A DNA stretch of 64,000 nucleotides from an uncultured Flavobacteriales bacterium (GTDB taxonomy: Bacteria > Bacteroidota > Bacteroidia > Flavobacteriales_D > Sanyastnellaceae), in NCBI GenBank assembly GCA_938085105.1, contig CALKGK010000047.1:1-64000 (forward strand). The letters are read 5' to 3'. Each line of letters begins with the position of its first letter. Positions within the stretch are counted from its first letter, which is position 1. The notes under the pieces were generated by a model. That model ran no database searches, was not told the DNA's origin, and saw nothing but the letters and a program-made list of their open reading frames with translations. Positions 36,474 through 45,550 of this stretch are shown here, one piece after another. The translations under genes were made by a program, and so were the position numbers.

Positions 36474-37079
36474 ATGGCAAGATATAGAGGACCCAAATCG
36501 AAGATTGCACGTAGATTCCGTGAACCAATCTTTGGCCCTGACAAGGCCCTTGAAAAAAGAGCATACGGCCCAGGTCAACATGGACCTAACAAGCGTAGAC
36601 CGAAACAATCGGAATACTCTGTTCAGTTGGCTGAAAAGCAAAAAGCAAAGTATACCTATGGTATTCTTGAGCGTCAGTTTTCAAACATGTTCAAGAAAGC
36701 ATCATCTAAACAAGGAATCACCGGTGAGATCCTTCTCCAATTGTGCGAGAGCCGTTTGGACAACACCGTTTTCCGTTTAGGAATTGCACCAACCCGTCGT
36801 GGAGCACGTCAGTTGGTATCTCACCGTCACATTACTGTAAATGGTCAACTCGTGAACATTCCTTCATACCAACTTCGCCCAGGTGATGTTGTAGGTGTTA
36901 GAGAGCGTTCGAAATCACTCGAAACCATTACCAATTCATTGTCTTCTGGAAGCAGCAAGCACGATTGGTTGGATTGGAACACTCAGGCAATGACAGGTTC
37001 ATTCCTCGCAGTTCCATCACGTGATCAAATTCCTGAGAATATCAAGGAACAATTGATCGTCGAGTTGTACTCTAAATAA
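36474..37079 (+). CDS. rpsD: 30S ribosomal protein S4
   Basis: 201 residues. It starts [15 protein letters not shown]; the S4 RNA-binding domain is at about 92-155 ([19 protein letters not shown]). Primary 16S binder, and alpha-operon autoregulator in E. coli. The zinc-binding cysteines seen in some S4 N-termini are absent here. Confidence 0.97.
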   Translation: MARYRGPKSKIARRFREPIFGPDKALEKRAYGPGQHGPNKRRPKQSEYSVQLAEKQKAKYTYGILERQFSNMFKKASSKQGITGEILLQLCESRLDNTVFRLGIAPTRRGARQLVSHRHITVNGQLVNIPSYQLRPGDVVGVRERSKSLETITNSLSSGSSKHDWLDWNTQAMTGSFLAVPSRDQIPENIKEQLIVELYSK

Positions 37080-37100
37080 TCACTAATCCTCGCATTGAAT

Positions 37101-38093
37101 ATGGCTATTCTAGATTTTCAGAAACCAGATAAAGTAATAATGATTGAATCGAACGACTTCAAAGGTCAGTTCGAATTCAGACCACTGGAACCAGGTTTCG
37201 GTATCACCATCGGGAATGCCTTGCGCAGGATTCTTCTCTCTTCACTTGAAGGATATGCTATCACTTCATTGAAAATGGAAGGTGTGGACCACGAGTTCGC
37301 AACTGTGAAAGGTATTGTTGAAGACGTCACTGAAATGATCCTCAACCTGAAGCAGGTTCGTTTCAAACAACAAATTGCAGATACAGACACAGAGCGTGTT
37401 TTGGTGAACATTACAGGACAAGATGCTTTGACCGCGGGCGACCTCGGGAAATTTACAAGCGCTTTCCAAGTATTGAACCCTGACCACGTAATCTGTAGAA
37501 TGGATCCTAGCGTTAAGATCAACATGGAAGTGAACATCACGAAAGGTCGTGGTTATGTTCCTTCTGAAGAAAATAAAGTTGAAGGAGCTTCCATCGGAAC
37601 CATCTTCATTGATTCGATCTTTACTCCTATCAGAAACGTAAAGTACTCTATCGAGAACTTCCGTGTGGAGCAAAAAACGGATTATGAGAAGTTGATTATG
37701 GACATCGATTGCGACGGTTCAATCTCTCCAAAAGATGCCCTTCAAGAAGCAGCGAAAATCCTTATCCACCACTTCATGCTCTTCAGTGATGAGAAAATCA
37801 CACTCGAAAGCGAAGAAAAGGCGGAAACAGAAGAATTCGATGAGACTTCATTGCACATGAGACAATTGTTGAAAACCAAGCTGGTTGATATGGACTTGTC
37901 TGTTAGAGCATTGAACTGCTTGAAAGCTGCAGATATCGAAACCTTGGGAGACCTCGTTTCTTACAATAAAAATGACTTGTTGAAGTTCAGAAACTTCGGT
38001 AAGAAGTCATTGACAGAGTTGGAAGACTTGGTTGACAACAAAGGGCTGTCGTTCGGAATGAACGTAGCAAAATATAAATTAGATAAAGAATAA
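37101..38093 (+). CDS. rpoA: DNA-directed RNA polymerase subunit alpha
   Basis: 330 residues from the ATG at 37101 ([11 protein letters not shown]); a TTG two codons earlier is unlikely. The N-terminal dimerisation domain ([20 protein letters not shown]) and the C-terminal domain ([20 protein letters not shown]), which binds UP elements and activators, are both complete and joined by an acidic linker around residues 235-250. Confidence 0.97.
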   Translation: MAILDFQKPDKVIMIESNDFKGQFEFRPLEPGFGITIGNALRRILLSSLEGYAITSLKMEGVDHEFATVKGIVEDVTEMILNLKQVRFKQQIADTDTERVLVNITGQDALTAGDLGKFTSAFQVLNPDHVICRMDPSVKINMEVNITKGRGYVPSEENKVEGASIGTIFIDSIFTPIRNVKYSIENFRVEQKTDYEKLIMDIDCDGSISPKDALQEAAKILIHHFMLFSDEKITLESEEKAETEEFDETSLHMRQLLKTKLVDMDLSVRALNCLKAADIETLGDLVSYNKNDLLKFRNFGKKSLTELEDLVDNKGLSFGMNVAKYKLDKE

Positions 38094-38129
38094 GCGGATA
38101 AGTCATTGACTTATTGAACACCTATATCC

Positions 38130-38726
38130 ATGAGACACGGTAAAAAATTTAACCACCTTGGTAGAAAAACTGCTCACCGTCAGGCGATGCTAGCTAACAT
38201 GGCTTCTTCGCTTATTGAACACAAAAGAATCAATACAACGGTAGCCAAAGCAAAAGCACTTCGTCAATACGTAGAGCCTTTGATTACAAAGTCGAAAGAC
38301 GATTCAACGCACTCTCGTCGTGTTTGTTTCTCTTACTTGAAAAACAAATATGCTGTAACTGAACTCTTCAGAGAAATTGCTCCTAAAGTGGCAACTCGCG
38401 AAGGTGGTTACACGAGAATCATCAAAACGGGTTACCGTCTAGGTGATAGCGCTGAGATGTGTATGATTGAATTGGTTGACTTCAACGACATCTACGGAGG
38501 AAGTGAGAAGAAAACTAAGACAAGAAGAAGCAGAAGAGGCGGTGCTAAGAAAGTAGCTGACGCAGCAACTGAAATTGCAGCAGACGTGAAAGACGCAGCA
38601 AGCGATGCAGCTGAAGCTGTAGCAGACGCAGCATCAGATGCCGCTGAAGAAGTAAAGAACGTAGCAGAGGACATCAAGAATAAGGTTGATGGCGACGATG
38701 CTGCTGACGATAAAAAAGAGGCTTAA
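38130..38726 (+). CDS. rplQ: 50S ribosomal protein L17 with a long Ala/Asp-rich C-terminal extension
   Basis: 198 residues against 115-130 for most L17 proteins. The core (1-122) starts [17 protein letters not shown] and includes [18 protein letters not shown]. From residue 125 comes a basic patch ([15 protein letters not shown]), then about 45 residues rich in Ala, Asp, Glu and Val with a repeated DAASDAAE unit that should form an amphipathic helix, then an acidic end. L17 sits near the tunnel exit, so the tail may project there (inference). Last gene of the superoperon; a terminator follows. Confidence 0.95.
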   Translation: MRHGKKFNHLGRKTAHRQAMLANMASSLIEHKRINTTVAKAKALRQYVEPLITKSKDDSTHSRRVCFSYLKNKYAVTELFREIAPKVATREGGYTRIIKTGYRLGDSAEMCMIELVDFNDIYGGSEKKTKTRRSRRGGAKKVADAATEIAADVKDAASDAAEAVADAASDAAEEVKNVAEDIKNKVDGDDAADDKKEA

Positions 38727-38751
38727 TCACAAGCCAAATGAAATACCAGTT

Positions 38752-38783
38752 AAAAGGATAGCCCAACAGCTATCCTTTTTTTG
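38752..38783 (+). terminator. Terminator of the ribosomal superoperon
   Basis: AAAAGGATAGC (38752-38762) and GCTATCCTTTT (38769-38779) form an 11-bp stem with a 6-nt loop, followed by more T residues. It lies 25 nt after the rplQ stop. Confidence 0.88.
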
Positions 38784-38842
38784 TTCAATAGGTGTTGAAA
38801 TCTTCAAGAGGGAAGCATGCCCCTTTCTTCACCGCCAAAATG

Positions 38843-38850
38843 TATCTTTG
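38843..38850 (+). promoter_or_regulatory. TAnnTTTG box directly before carA
   Basis: TATCTTTG is an exact -7 consensus, separated from the carA ATG at 38855 by only TCTC. No well-spaced TTG is seen upstream. It is the first promoter-like signal after the superoperon terminator. Confidence 0.5.
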
Positions 38851-38854
38851 TCTC

Positions 38855-39964
38855 ATGCAAAAAGAGAATAAGCAGACTGCAGTCCTTGTACTGGAAGATG
38901 GAAAGGTCTTTCACGGAAAGGCAGCCGGAATCCTCGGGAAAACCAGCGGTGAAATCGCCTTCAACACAGGGATGTACGGTTATCAGGAAATTTTTACCGA
39001 CCCAAGTTACCTCGGGCAAATTTTGATCATGACCACCGCTCATATCGGGAACTACGGTGTACATCCTGAGGAAGTAGAGTCCAATGGCCTCAAAATCGCA
39101 GGCGTAGTTTCTAAGAAATTCTCTGAAATCTACAGTCGTGTTGCTGGAAACGCATCCCTTCAAGATTATTTAGAAAAAGATGAAGTAGTAGCTATCTGCG
39201 ACGTAGATACCCGAGCTTTGGTAAGATACATTCGAGAAAAGGGCGCTATGAATGCAATCATCTGCAGCGATGGAACTCCCGTCGAAGAGCTTCAAGAAGC
39301 AGTAAAACAAGTGCCGTCCATGGAAGGTCTTGAATTAAGTTCTCGTGTTTCTACTAAAGAGGTCTACTCTCTGGGTGATGAAAACTCTGAAGTGAAGGTT
39401 GCTTTGCTGGATTTGGGAGTGAAAACAAACATCATTCGTTGCCTTACAGAACGAGGCTGCCACGTGACCGTTTATCCAATGGGTACCAGTCCTCAAGATA
39501 TTTTGGCCATGAATCCAAGTGGAATCATGCTCTCGAACGGACCCGGAGATCCACAGGCTATGAAGGAAACAATCGAGAATGTTAAAACTCTGATTGATTC
39601 GAAAACTCCGGTGTTCGGAATTTGTCTAGGTCACCAAATCATTGCCTTGAGCCAAGGTTTGAAAACAGAGAAGATGTTCAATGGTCATCGAGGAGTGAAT
39701 CATCCGATTAAAAACCTACTCACGGGGAAATGTGAAGTAACTTCTCAGAATCATGGTTTTGTTGTAAATCGAGAAGACGCGGAAAGCCGCAAAGACATTA
39801 TCGTAAGCCACATCCACCTCAATGATGGTTCCTTGGCCGGTATTCGATTGAAGAATGCACCTGTATTCTCTGTTCAGTATCACCCAGAAGCCTCCGCAGG
39901 TCCGCACGATAGTAGATACCTCTTCGACGAGTTCGTAGAGAATATGAAAGCAATACATCAATAA
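38855..39964 (+). CDS. carA: Carbamoyl-phosphate synthase small (glutaminase) subunit
   Basis: 369 residues from the ATG at 38855 (MQKENKQTAVLVLEDGKV). In-frame starts at 38792 and 38840 lie upstream of, or overlap, the predicted promoter box and add unconserved residues. The class I amidotransferase domain has the nucleophile Cys in FGICLGHQIIAL and the His/Glu pair in VQYHPEASAGPHDS. It feeds ammonia to CarB for arginine and pyrimidine synthesis, but carB is not in the window. eno follows after 12 bp. Confidence 0.95.
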   Translation: MQKENKQTAVLVLEDGKVFHGKAAGILGKTSGEIAFNTGMYGYQEIFTDPSYLGQILIMTTAHIGNYGVHPEEVESNGLKIAGVVSKKFSEIYSRVAGNASLQDYLEKDEVVAICDVDTRALVRYIREKGAMNAIICSDGTPVEELQEAVKQVPSMEGLELSSRVSTKEVYSLGDENSEVKVALLDLGVKTNIIRCLTERGCHVTVYPMGTSPQDILAMNPSGIMLSNGPGDPQAMKETIENVKTLIDSKTPVFGICLGHQIIALSQGLKTEKMFNGHRGVNHPIKNLLTGKCEVTSQNHGFVVNREDAESRKDIIVSHIHLNDGSLAGIRLKNAPVFSVQYHPEASAGPHDSRYLFDEFVENMKAIHQ

Positions 39965-39973
39965 AGAAATTAG

Positions 39974-41254
<1,281 letters not shown>

Positions 41255-41279
41255 GAAGATCCTATCAAATGAATAATGT

Positions 41280-41311
41280 AGCCCTGAAGAATCTCGCTTC
41301 GGGGCTTTTTT
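41280..41311 (+). terminator. Terminator of carA-eno
   Basis: AGCCCTGAAG (41280-41289) and CTTCGGGGCT (41297-41306) form a 10-bp stem with one wobble and a 7-nt loop, followed by TTTTT. It sits between eno and the convergent M1 peptidase gene. Confidence 0.85.
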
Positions 41312-43694
41312 ATTTTTTGATGAAGGGAAAAGTGCTCTTACCCAGTTGAATAAAATAGGCACCAGGATTTAAGTGTTGAACCGATATCCGGCCTTCCGTG
41401 TGTCCAGAAAATACAAGTTCCCCCAAGGCGTTTAAAACGCGGTATTCTTGAGCCTTGTTGAGCTGAAAAGAGATGTAGTCTTGGGTTGGGTTTGGGTAGG
41501 GCAATAATTCTGGTTCGGAGAGAGGCTCCATTCCAACATAGTCTGAGTTAATTCCCCAAGCGTAGTCTCCTGGCGCACTGAGCGGAAACTCAATTTGGCC
41601 TTGATAATTGGTGTTGTTCCCCTGAATTCCAAGTTCAAAAGGATGTACCTCCCATGTGTTTCCGTTGAGAGGACGAAAGAACAATTTAAGGCTGTCTTCA
41701 GGAATATTCAGATCATCCATTGCAGCAAAGAATTTTGGGTCGAAATAATTGCCTGCGGTGGGGTTTCCATAGTATCGAATGCGCGCAGTAGCTTCAAAAT
41801 CACCACCAAAGTCGCCCAGTACCCTCCAAAAACGGTCATTGGATAGGAATAGAGAAGGATCATCTTCCACTTCTGCAGTACTCCAGTGGTTTTCAACCCG
41901 CATCCATAGGGCTTCACTTCCTATGGTTTCCACATCCAAGCGAAGTTCTGCTCGGTCGAAATTGGTTATTCCATCATCGTTCACAAGAATTTCTTCAGAG
42001 AGTGATGCTTGTAAAATCCGCTCATCGTTTAAATAAACCCACTTTGCTTCAAAGGGCAGCTGAACCTCAATATTCGAATTTGGGTTATAAACAACCTGCT
42101 CGGAATAGCTCTCTCCATTCACTCCAATAATTTCTACAAATAAAGGAGTGCTCTCTGCGGAGTTAGGGTTGTAATGACTTTGTTGTGCAATGTTTATCGT
42201 AAGAAGGAGGTCGTTGCTATTTTCTACTTCTGAAGAACTCCAGTTACTCACGAAGAAGTCAGGGAATCCTTCCTGAAAGATAAATGCATCAAAGAAAGAT
42301 TGTACATTCTGTGGCGTGTAATTCTGGAAGTAATTCAGGATATCAATGCTACTTACATCGCTGAATTGATGGTCGTTCAGAAAATCTTTTGATGCAGAGA
42401 AATAGGCTTCATCTCCCATCAAGTTTCTCAAATTGTGCGCAATGGTCGCTCCTTTGTTGTAAACGTGGTCTCCATAGGTGAACGCATGCCCAATTCCAGA
42501 TACGGGCAAACGTTCTCCATCATTTCGATGAGCATAAAGTAGGACGTCCTTATGATTGTCAAGCACGCTTTCCCAGTATTCACTTTCACCATAGACCTCT
42601 TCCAAGAACAAACTTTCAGCGTAGGAAGCCATCCCTTCATTGATCCACATGTCTTCTTGGCTACTGCAGGTCACCAAATCTCCCCACCAATGATGCGCCA
42701 GCTCATGCGCCATCAAGGTTTCATAAGTCAAAGAACCATCGGCAAATGCAGCAGGGTAGGCAATGTTGGTGGCATGCTCCATCGCGCCAGAAGAAAAAGG
42801 TACCATCACGTATCCAACCCGGTTCCATAGATATGGACCGTAGTCTTCTTCAAAAGCTTCCAAGCAAGGAATGAGGTTGACGAAACTCGCTTGCACAGAA
42901 GAAGTATCTTGGGGCAATGCTGCCAGCCAAATGGGAACTTCTTCGCCGGAAATGCTCTGAAAAGCGTCTTCAGTATGGGTGTAATTCCCTACTGCTATTC
43001 CTACGAGATAGCTCGGGATTGGTGTTGAAATGGACCATCGATCAATTGTGCTGTCTCCACCCAAGAGGGTGCGCTCCATCAATTCACCACTGCAATAAGA
43101 ACGGTTCCCATTGTTGCTCAATACTTGAATATCGTAAGTGCTTCTTTCCAAAAAGTTATCAAAGCAAGGATACCAAGCCCGTCCAAAATTGTGAGGGTCT
43201 GCATCAAAACCAACCCCAAGATTAAAGGCTTGATTGTTCTGAAAATAAAACCCACCCCAACCGGAGGCATCCGTTTGTGCTTGTCCGGAATAATGCACGC
43301 TCAAAGTTCCTGTGTCACCGGGAGAAAGTGTTTGCGGAAGTTGGATCACCAATAAAGGAGAAGAATAATCAAAATCCAAAGGTTCTTCGTCCATAAAGAC
43401 CTCTGAAATTTCCATCCCAAGAAGGTCCAGAGAAAGGTGATTGACCTCTTCCAAAAGTGCGGTAAAACTCACTTCGCACACTCCGCTAATTTGAAATGCA
43501 TTCATTTGAGTGAAGTCCAAATCGAGCGAAAAATGTTGGATGTCGATCGAGTCACTCCTTGACTGATCTGCTTTCGAGAGCCCCATCCATTGGGCCTTTT
43601 TTAGAAGGTGAGAACATCTTTGATTTTGCGAGAAAACCGAAGATGTAGCGGCAAGGATGAATGCAATGGATAAAAGAAAAACCGTTCTGAGCAT
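41310..43694 (-). CDS. Secreted M1-family metallopeptidase with T9SS type A sorting domain
   Basis: 794 residues. Signal peptide 1-22 (ending SVFSQ). An N-terminal beta domain leads into the gluzincin domain with HELAH at 330-334 and the third zinc ligand Glu353 in NEGMASYAE. The substrate-binding GxMEN motif reads GAMEH (303-307). The last 75 residues start with PYPNPTQDYISFQL and end with GAYFIQLGKSTFPFIKK, a type A C-terminal domain that directs export through the T9SS. It is therefore an extracellular or cell-surface aminopeptidase, probably for feeding on peptides. Confidence 0.88.
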   Translation of the reverse strand: MLRTVFLLSIAFILAATSSVFSQNQRCSHLLKKAQWMGLSKADQSRSDSIDIQHFSLDLDFTQMNAFQISGVCEVSFTALLEEVNHLSLDLLGMEISEVFMDEEPLDFDYSSPLLVIQLPQTLSPGDTGTLSVHYSGQAQTDASGWGGFYFQNNQAFNLGVGFDADPHNFGRAWYPCFDNFLERSTYDIQVLSNNGNRSYCSGELMERTLLGGDSTIDRWSISTPIPSYLVGIAVGNYTHTEDAFQSISGEEVPIWLAALPQDTSSVQASFVNLIPCLEAFEEDYGPYLWNRVGYVMVPFSSGAMEHATNIAYPAAFADGSLTYETLMAHELAHHWWGDLVTCSSQEDMWINEGMASYAESLFLEEVYGESEYWESVLDNHKDVLLYAHRNDGERLPVSGIGHAFTYGDHVYNKGATIAHNLRNLMGDEAYFSASKDFLNDHQFSDVSSIDILNYFQNYTPQNVQSFFDAFIFQEGFPDFFVSNWSSSEVENSNDLLLTINIAQQSHYNPNSAESTPLFVEIIGVNGESYSEQVVYNPNSNIEVQLPFEAKWVYLNDERILQASLSEEILVNDDGITNFDRAELRLDVETIGSEALWMRVENHWSTAEVEDDPSLFLSNDRFWRVLGDFGGDFEATARIRYYGNPTAGNYFDPKFFAAMDDLNIPEDSLKLFFRPLNGNTWEVHPFELGIQGNNTNYQGQIEFPLSAPGDYAWGINSDYVGMEPLSEPELLPYPNPTQDYISFQLNKAQEYRVLNALGELVFSGHTEGRISVQHLNPGAYFIQLGKSTFPFIKK

Positions 43695-43947
43695 GAGTCT
43701 AAATTGTATTGCTGAAGGTACTGATTGTTGATAGCTCTAGAAAAGAAGCAGCTTGAAAATCTTGATTTCCCATGAGGTGATTTCATAAGTGGTAGAACAA
43801 ATTGACTTCTTTGATGATTGATAGGTAGGGTGATGGGCTTTTGGTTTGTAAAAGTGATGTTGGAAGCCTAAGCATTTTGTTTTGCTTTCAATAGATGCAA
43901 GTTGAAACCACTTGTTCCTGAAGAACTCCGAATTTAATTGAATTCCT

Positions 43948-45474
43948 ATGAAGCCATCAAACGAATTGTTTGAATTGATCAAATCGCTGAGTAAAAGTGA
44001 AAAGCGCTTTTTTAAGTTGGCCTCTTCTCTCCAAACTGGCGATAAGAACTACCTTAAAATCTTTGACGCCATCGATAAGCAAAACGAATACGATGAAAAC
44101 GCGATCAAACACCAGTTTCGTAAGGAAACCTTTATCAAGCATTTCCCGTCGGAAAAGAACCACCTCTATAAGTTGATATTAAAGAGTTTGCGCTCCTATC
44201 ACAGTGATAATTCGGTGAGTTCCATCTTGAAGCAAGAGATCAAGAACATCGAAATTCTCTTCCATAAGGCCCTCTTCAAAGAATGCAATAAATTTCTCAT
44301 GAGGGCGAAGAAGATGGCCATTGAGCACGAGAAGTTCTATTACCTTTTTGAACTCATTTCTTGGGAGAAGATGCTGCTAGAGGAAGCTTTGGAAGATGGT
44401 CAATTCACAAAGGATTTGGACTTGCTTATCGTTGAGGAACAAGAGGTGATTGAAAAGTTGCGGAACTTGGCGGCATACCATGTACTTTACAGTAAGATCA
44501 ATTACGTTTTCAGAAGTGGTGGCTTTGTACGAAATGAAGAAGATCGTCGCTTGGTTGAAGAGATTGCCAATCATCCTTTGATTAAAGGAAAGAATACGGC
44601 ACTGAGTAGTCGAGCAGCTACAATCTGTTACTACACTCAGGGATTCTGTCAGCTTGCGCATGGAAACTATGAGTTGGCTCAAACAAAGTTTACTCGGGTG
44701 AAAGAAATCCTCGATCAAAACGCTCACATCAGGAAGGATTTAGGAAAACGATATGTGCGTACCTTGAACAATCTGGTCATGTGCATGCTGGACAAAAAAG
44801 ATTACCCTGCAGTAAAAGACTTGATCAGTGAATCTAGATCAATGGTGGGTAGTCCTGGTTTCAAATCGGTGGATATACGAGTAAGTATTTTCAGAAACAC
44901 CCATTTGGCAGAACTTCAGATGTACCACCAAACAGGAGATTTTGATCGTGGAATTCAAGCGGTTGAAGAGATCCTTAAAGGGATGGAAGCTTATGAAGGA
45001 AAGATGCACAAAGAGCAGGAGCTAACCTTTTTCTACCAGATAGCCTATGCCTACTTTGGTGCTGGCTTGTACAATAAGGCCTTGTTTTGGATCAATAAGG
45101 TGTTGAATGATAACGAAAACACCTTACGTCAGGATATCTACTCCTATGCCCGATTGTTCAATTTGGTGATCCACTATGAACTTGGTAACATGGACCTATT
45201 GGAGTACATCACAAAATCTACTCATCGTTATTTGAGCAAACGTCAGCGCGACTATACCATGGAGAAGTTGATTATCGACAGTGTCCGAAAACTAATCCGT
45301 GCCACCAATGTGATCGATCGCAAAGACTTGTTTTTCAACTTCAGAAGCGACCTAGAATTGATGAAGGCAAATCCAGAACACAGGGTGGTATTCAAGTATT
45401 TCGATTTTATCAAGTGGGTGGACAGCAAAATTGAAAATGCCACATTTGCGGAAACCATCAAGAATGCGGTTTGA
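43948..45474 (+). CDS. Uncharacterised all-helical protein
   Basis: 508 residues, no signal peptide and no transmembrane segment. Nearly the whole chain is predicted helical by composition, with TPR-like pairs of helices (for example FCQLAHGNYELAQTKF and IAYAYFGAGLYNKALFW). The N-terminus (ELIKSLSKSEKRFFKLAS) resembles a group of conserved Bacteroidota hypothetical proteins as I remember them; I cannot verify this. Cytoplasmic, perhaps a scaffold. It is a single-gene unit divergent from the M1 peptidase across a 253-bp gap in which I find no consensus promoter. Confidence 0.75.
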   Translation: MKPSNELFELIKSLSKSEKRFFKLASSLQTGDKNYLKIFDAIDKQNEYDENAIKHQFRKETFIKHFPSEKNHLYKLILKSLRSYHSDNSVSSILKQEIKNIEILFHKALFKECNKFLMRAKKMAIEHEKFYYLFELISWEKMLLEEALEDGQFTKDLDLLIVEEQEVIEKLRNLAAYHVLYSKINYVFRSGGFVRNEEDRRLVEEIANHPLIKGKNTALSSRAATICYYTQGFCQLAHGNYELAQTKFTRVKEILDQNAHIRKDLGKRYVRTLNNLVMCMLDKKDYPAVKDLISESRSMVGSPGFKSVDIRVSIFRNTHLAELQMYHQTGDFDRGIQAVEEILKGMEAYEGKMHKEQELTFFYQIAYAYFGAGLYNKALFWINKVLNDNENTLRQDIYSYARLFNLVIHYELGNMDLLEYITKSTHRYLSKRQRDYTMEKLIIDSVRKLIRATNVIDRKDLFFNFRSDLELMKANPEHRVVFKYFDFIKWVDSKIENATFAETIKNAV

Positions 45475-45497
45475 TTGTAGCCATTAGGAATTAAAAA

Positions 45498-45528
45498 AAG
45501 GGCTGATCTCGTTAAGAAATCAGCCCTT
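45498..45528. terminator. Bidirectional terminator between convergent genes
   Basis: AAGGGCTGAT (45498-45507) and ATCAGCCCTT (45519-45528) form a perfect 10-bp stem with an 11-nt loop, with A-rich sequence on the left. It ends both the helical-protein gene and the PorE-like operon. Confidence 0.8.
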
Positions 45529-45550
45529 ATTGTTATCGTTAAAAAGTGAC

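Noticed and set aside
43737-43982. 81-residue open frame in the gap between the M1 peptidase and the helical protein
   Set aside because: It overlaps the start of the plus-strand gene, has no signal or domain, and shows no start context. The 253-bp gap otherwise shows no clear promoter, RNA or repeat.
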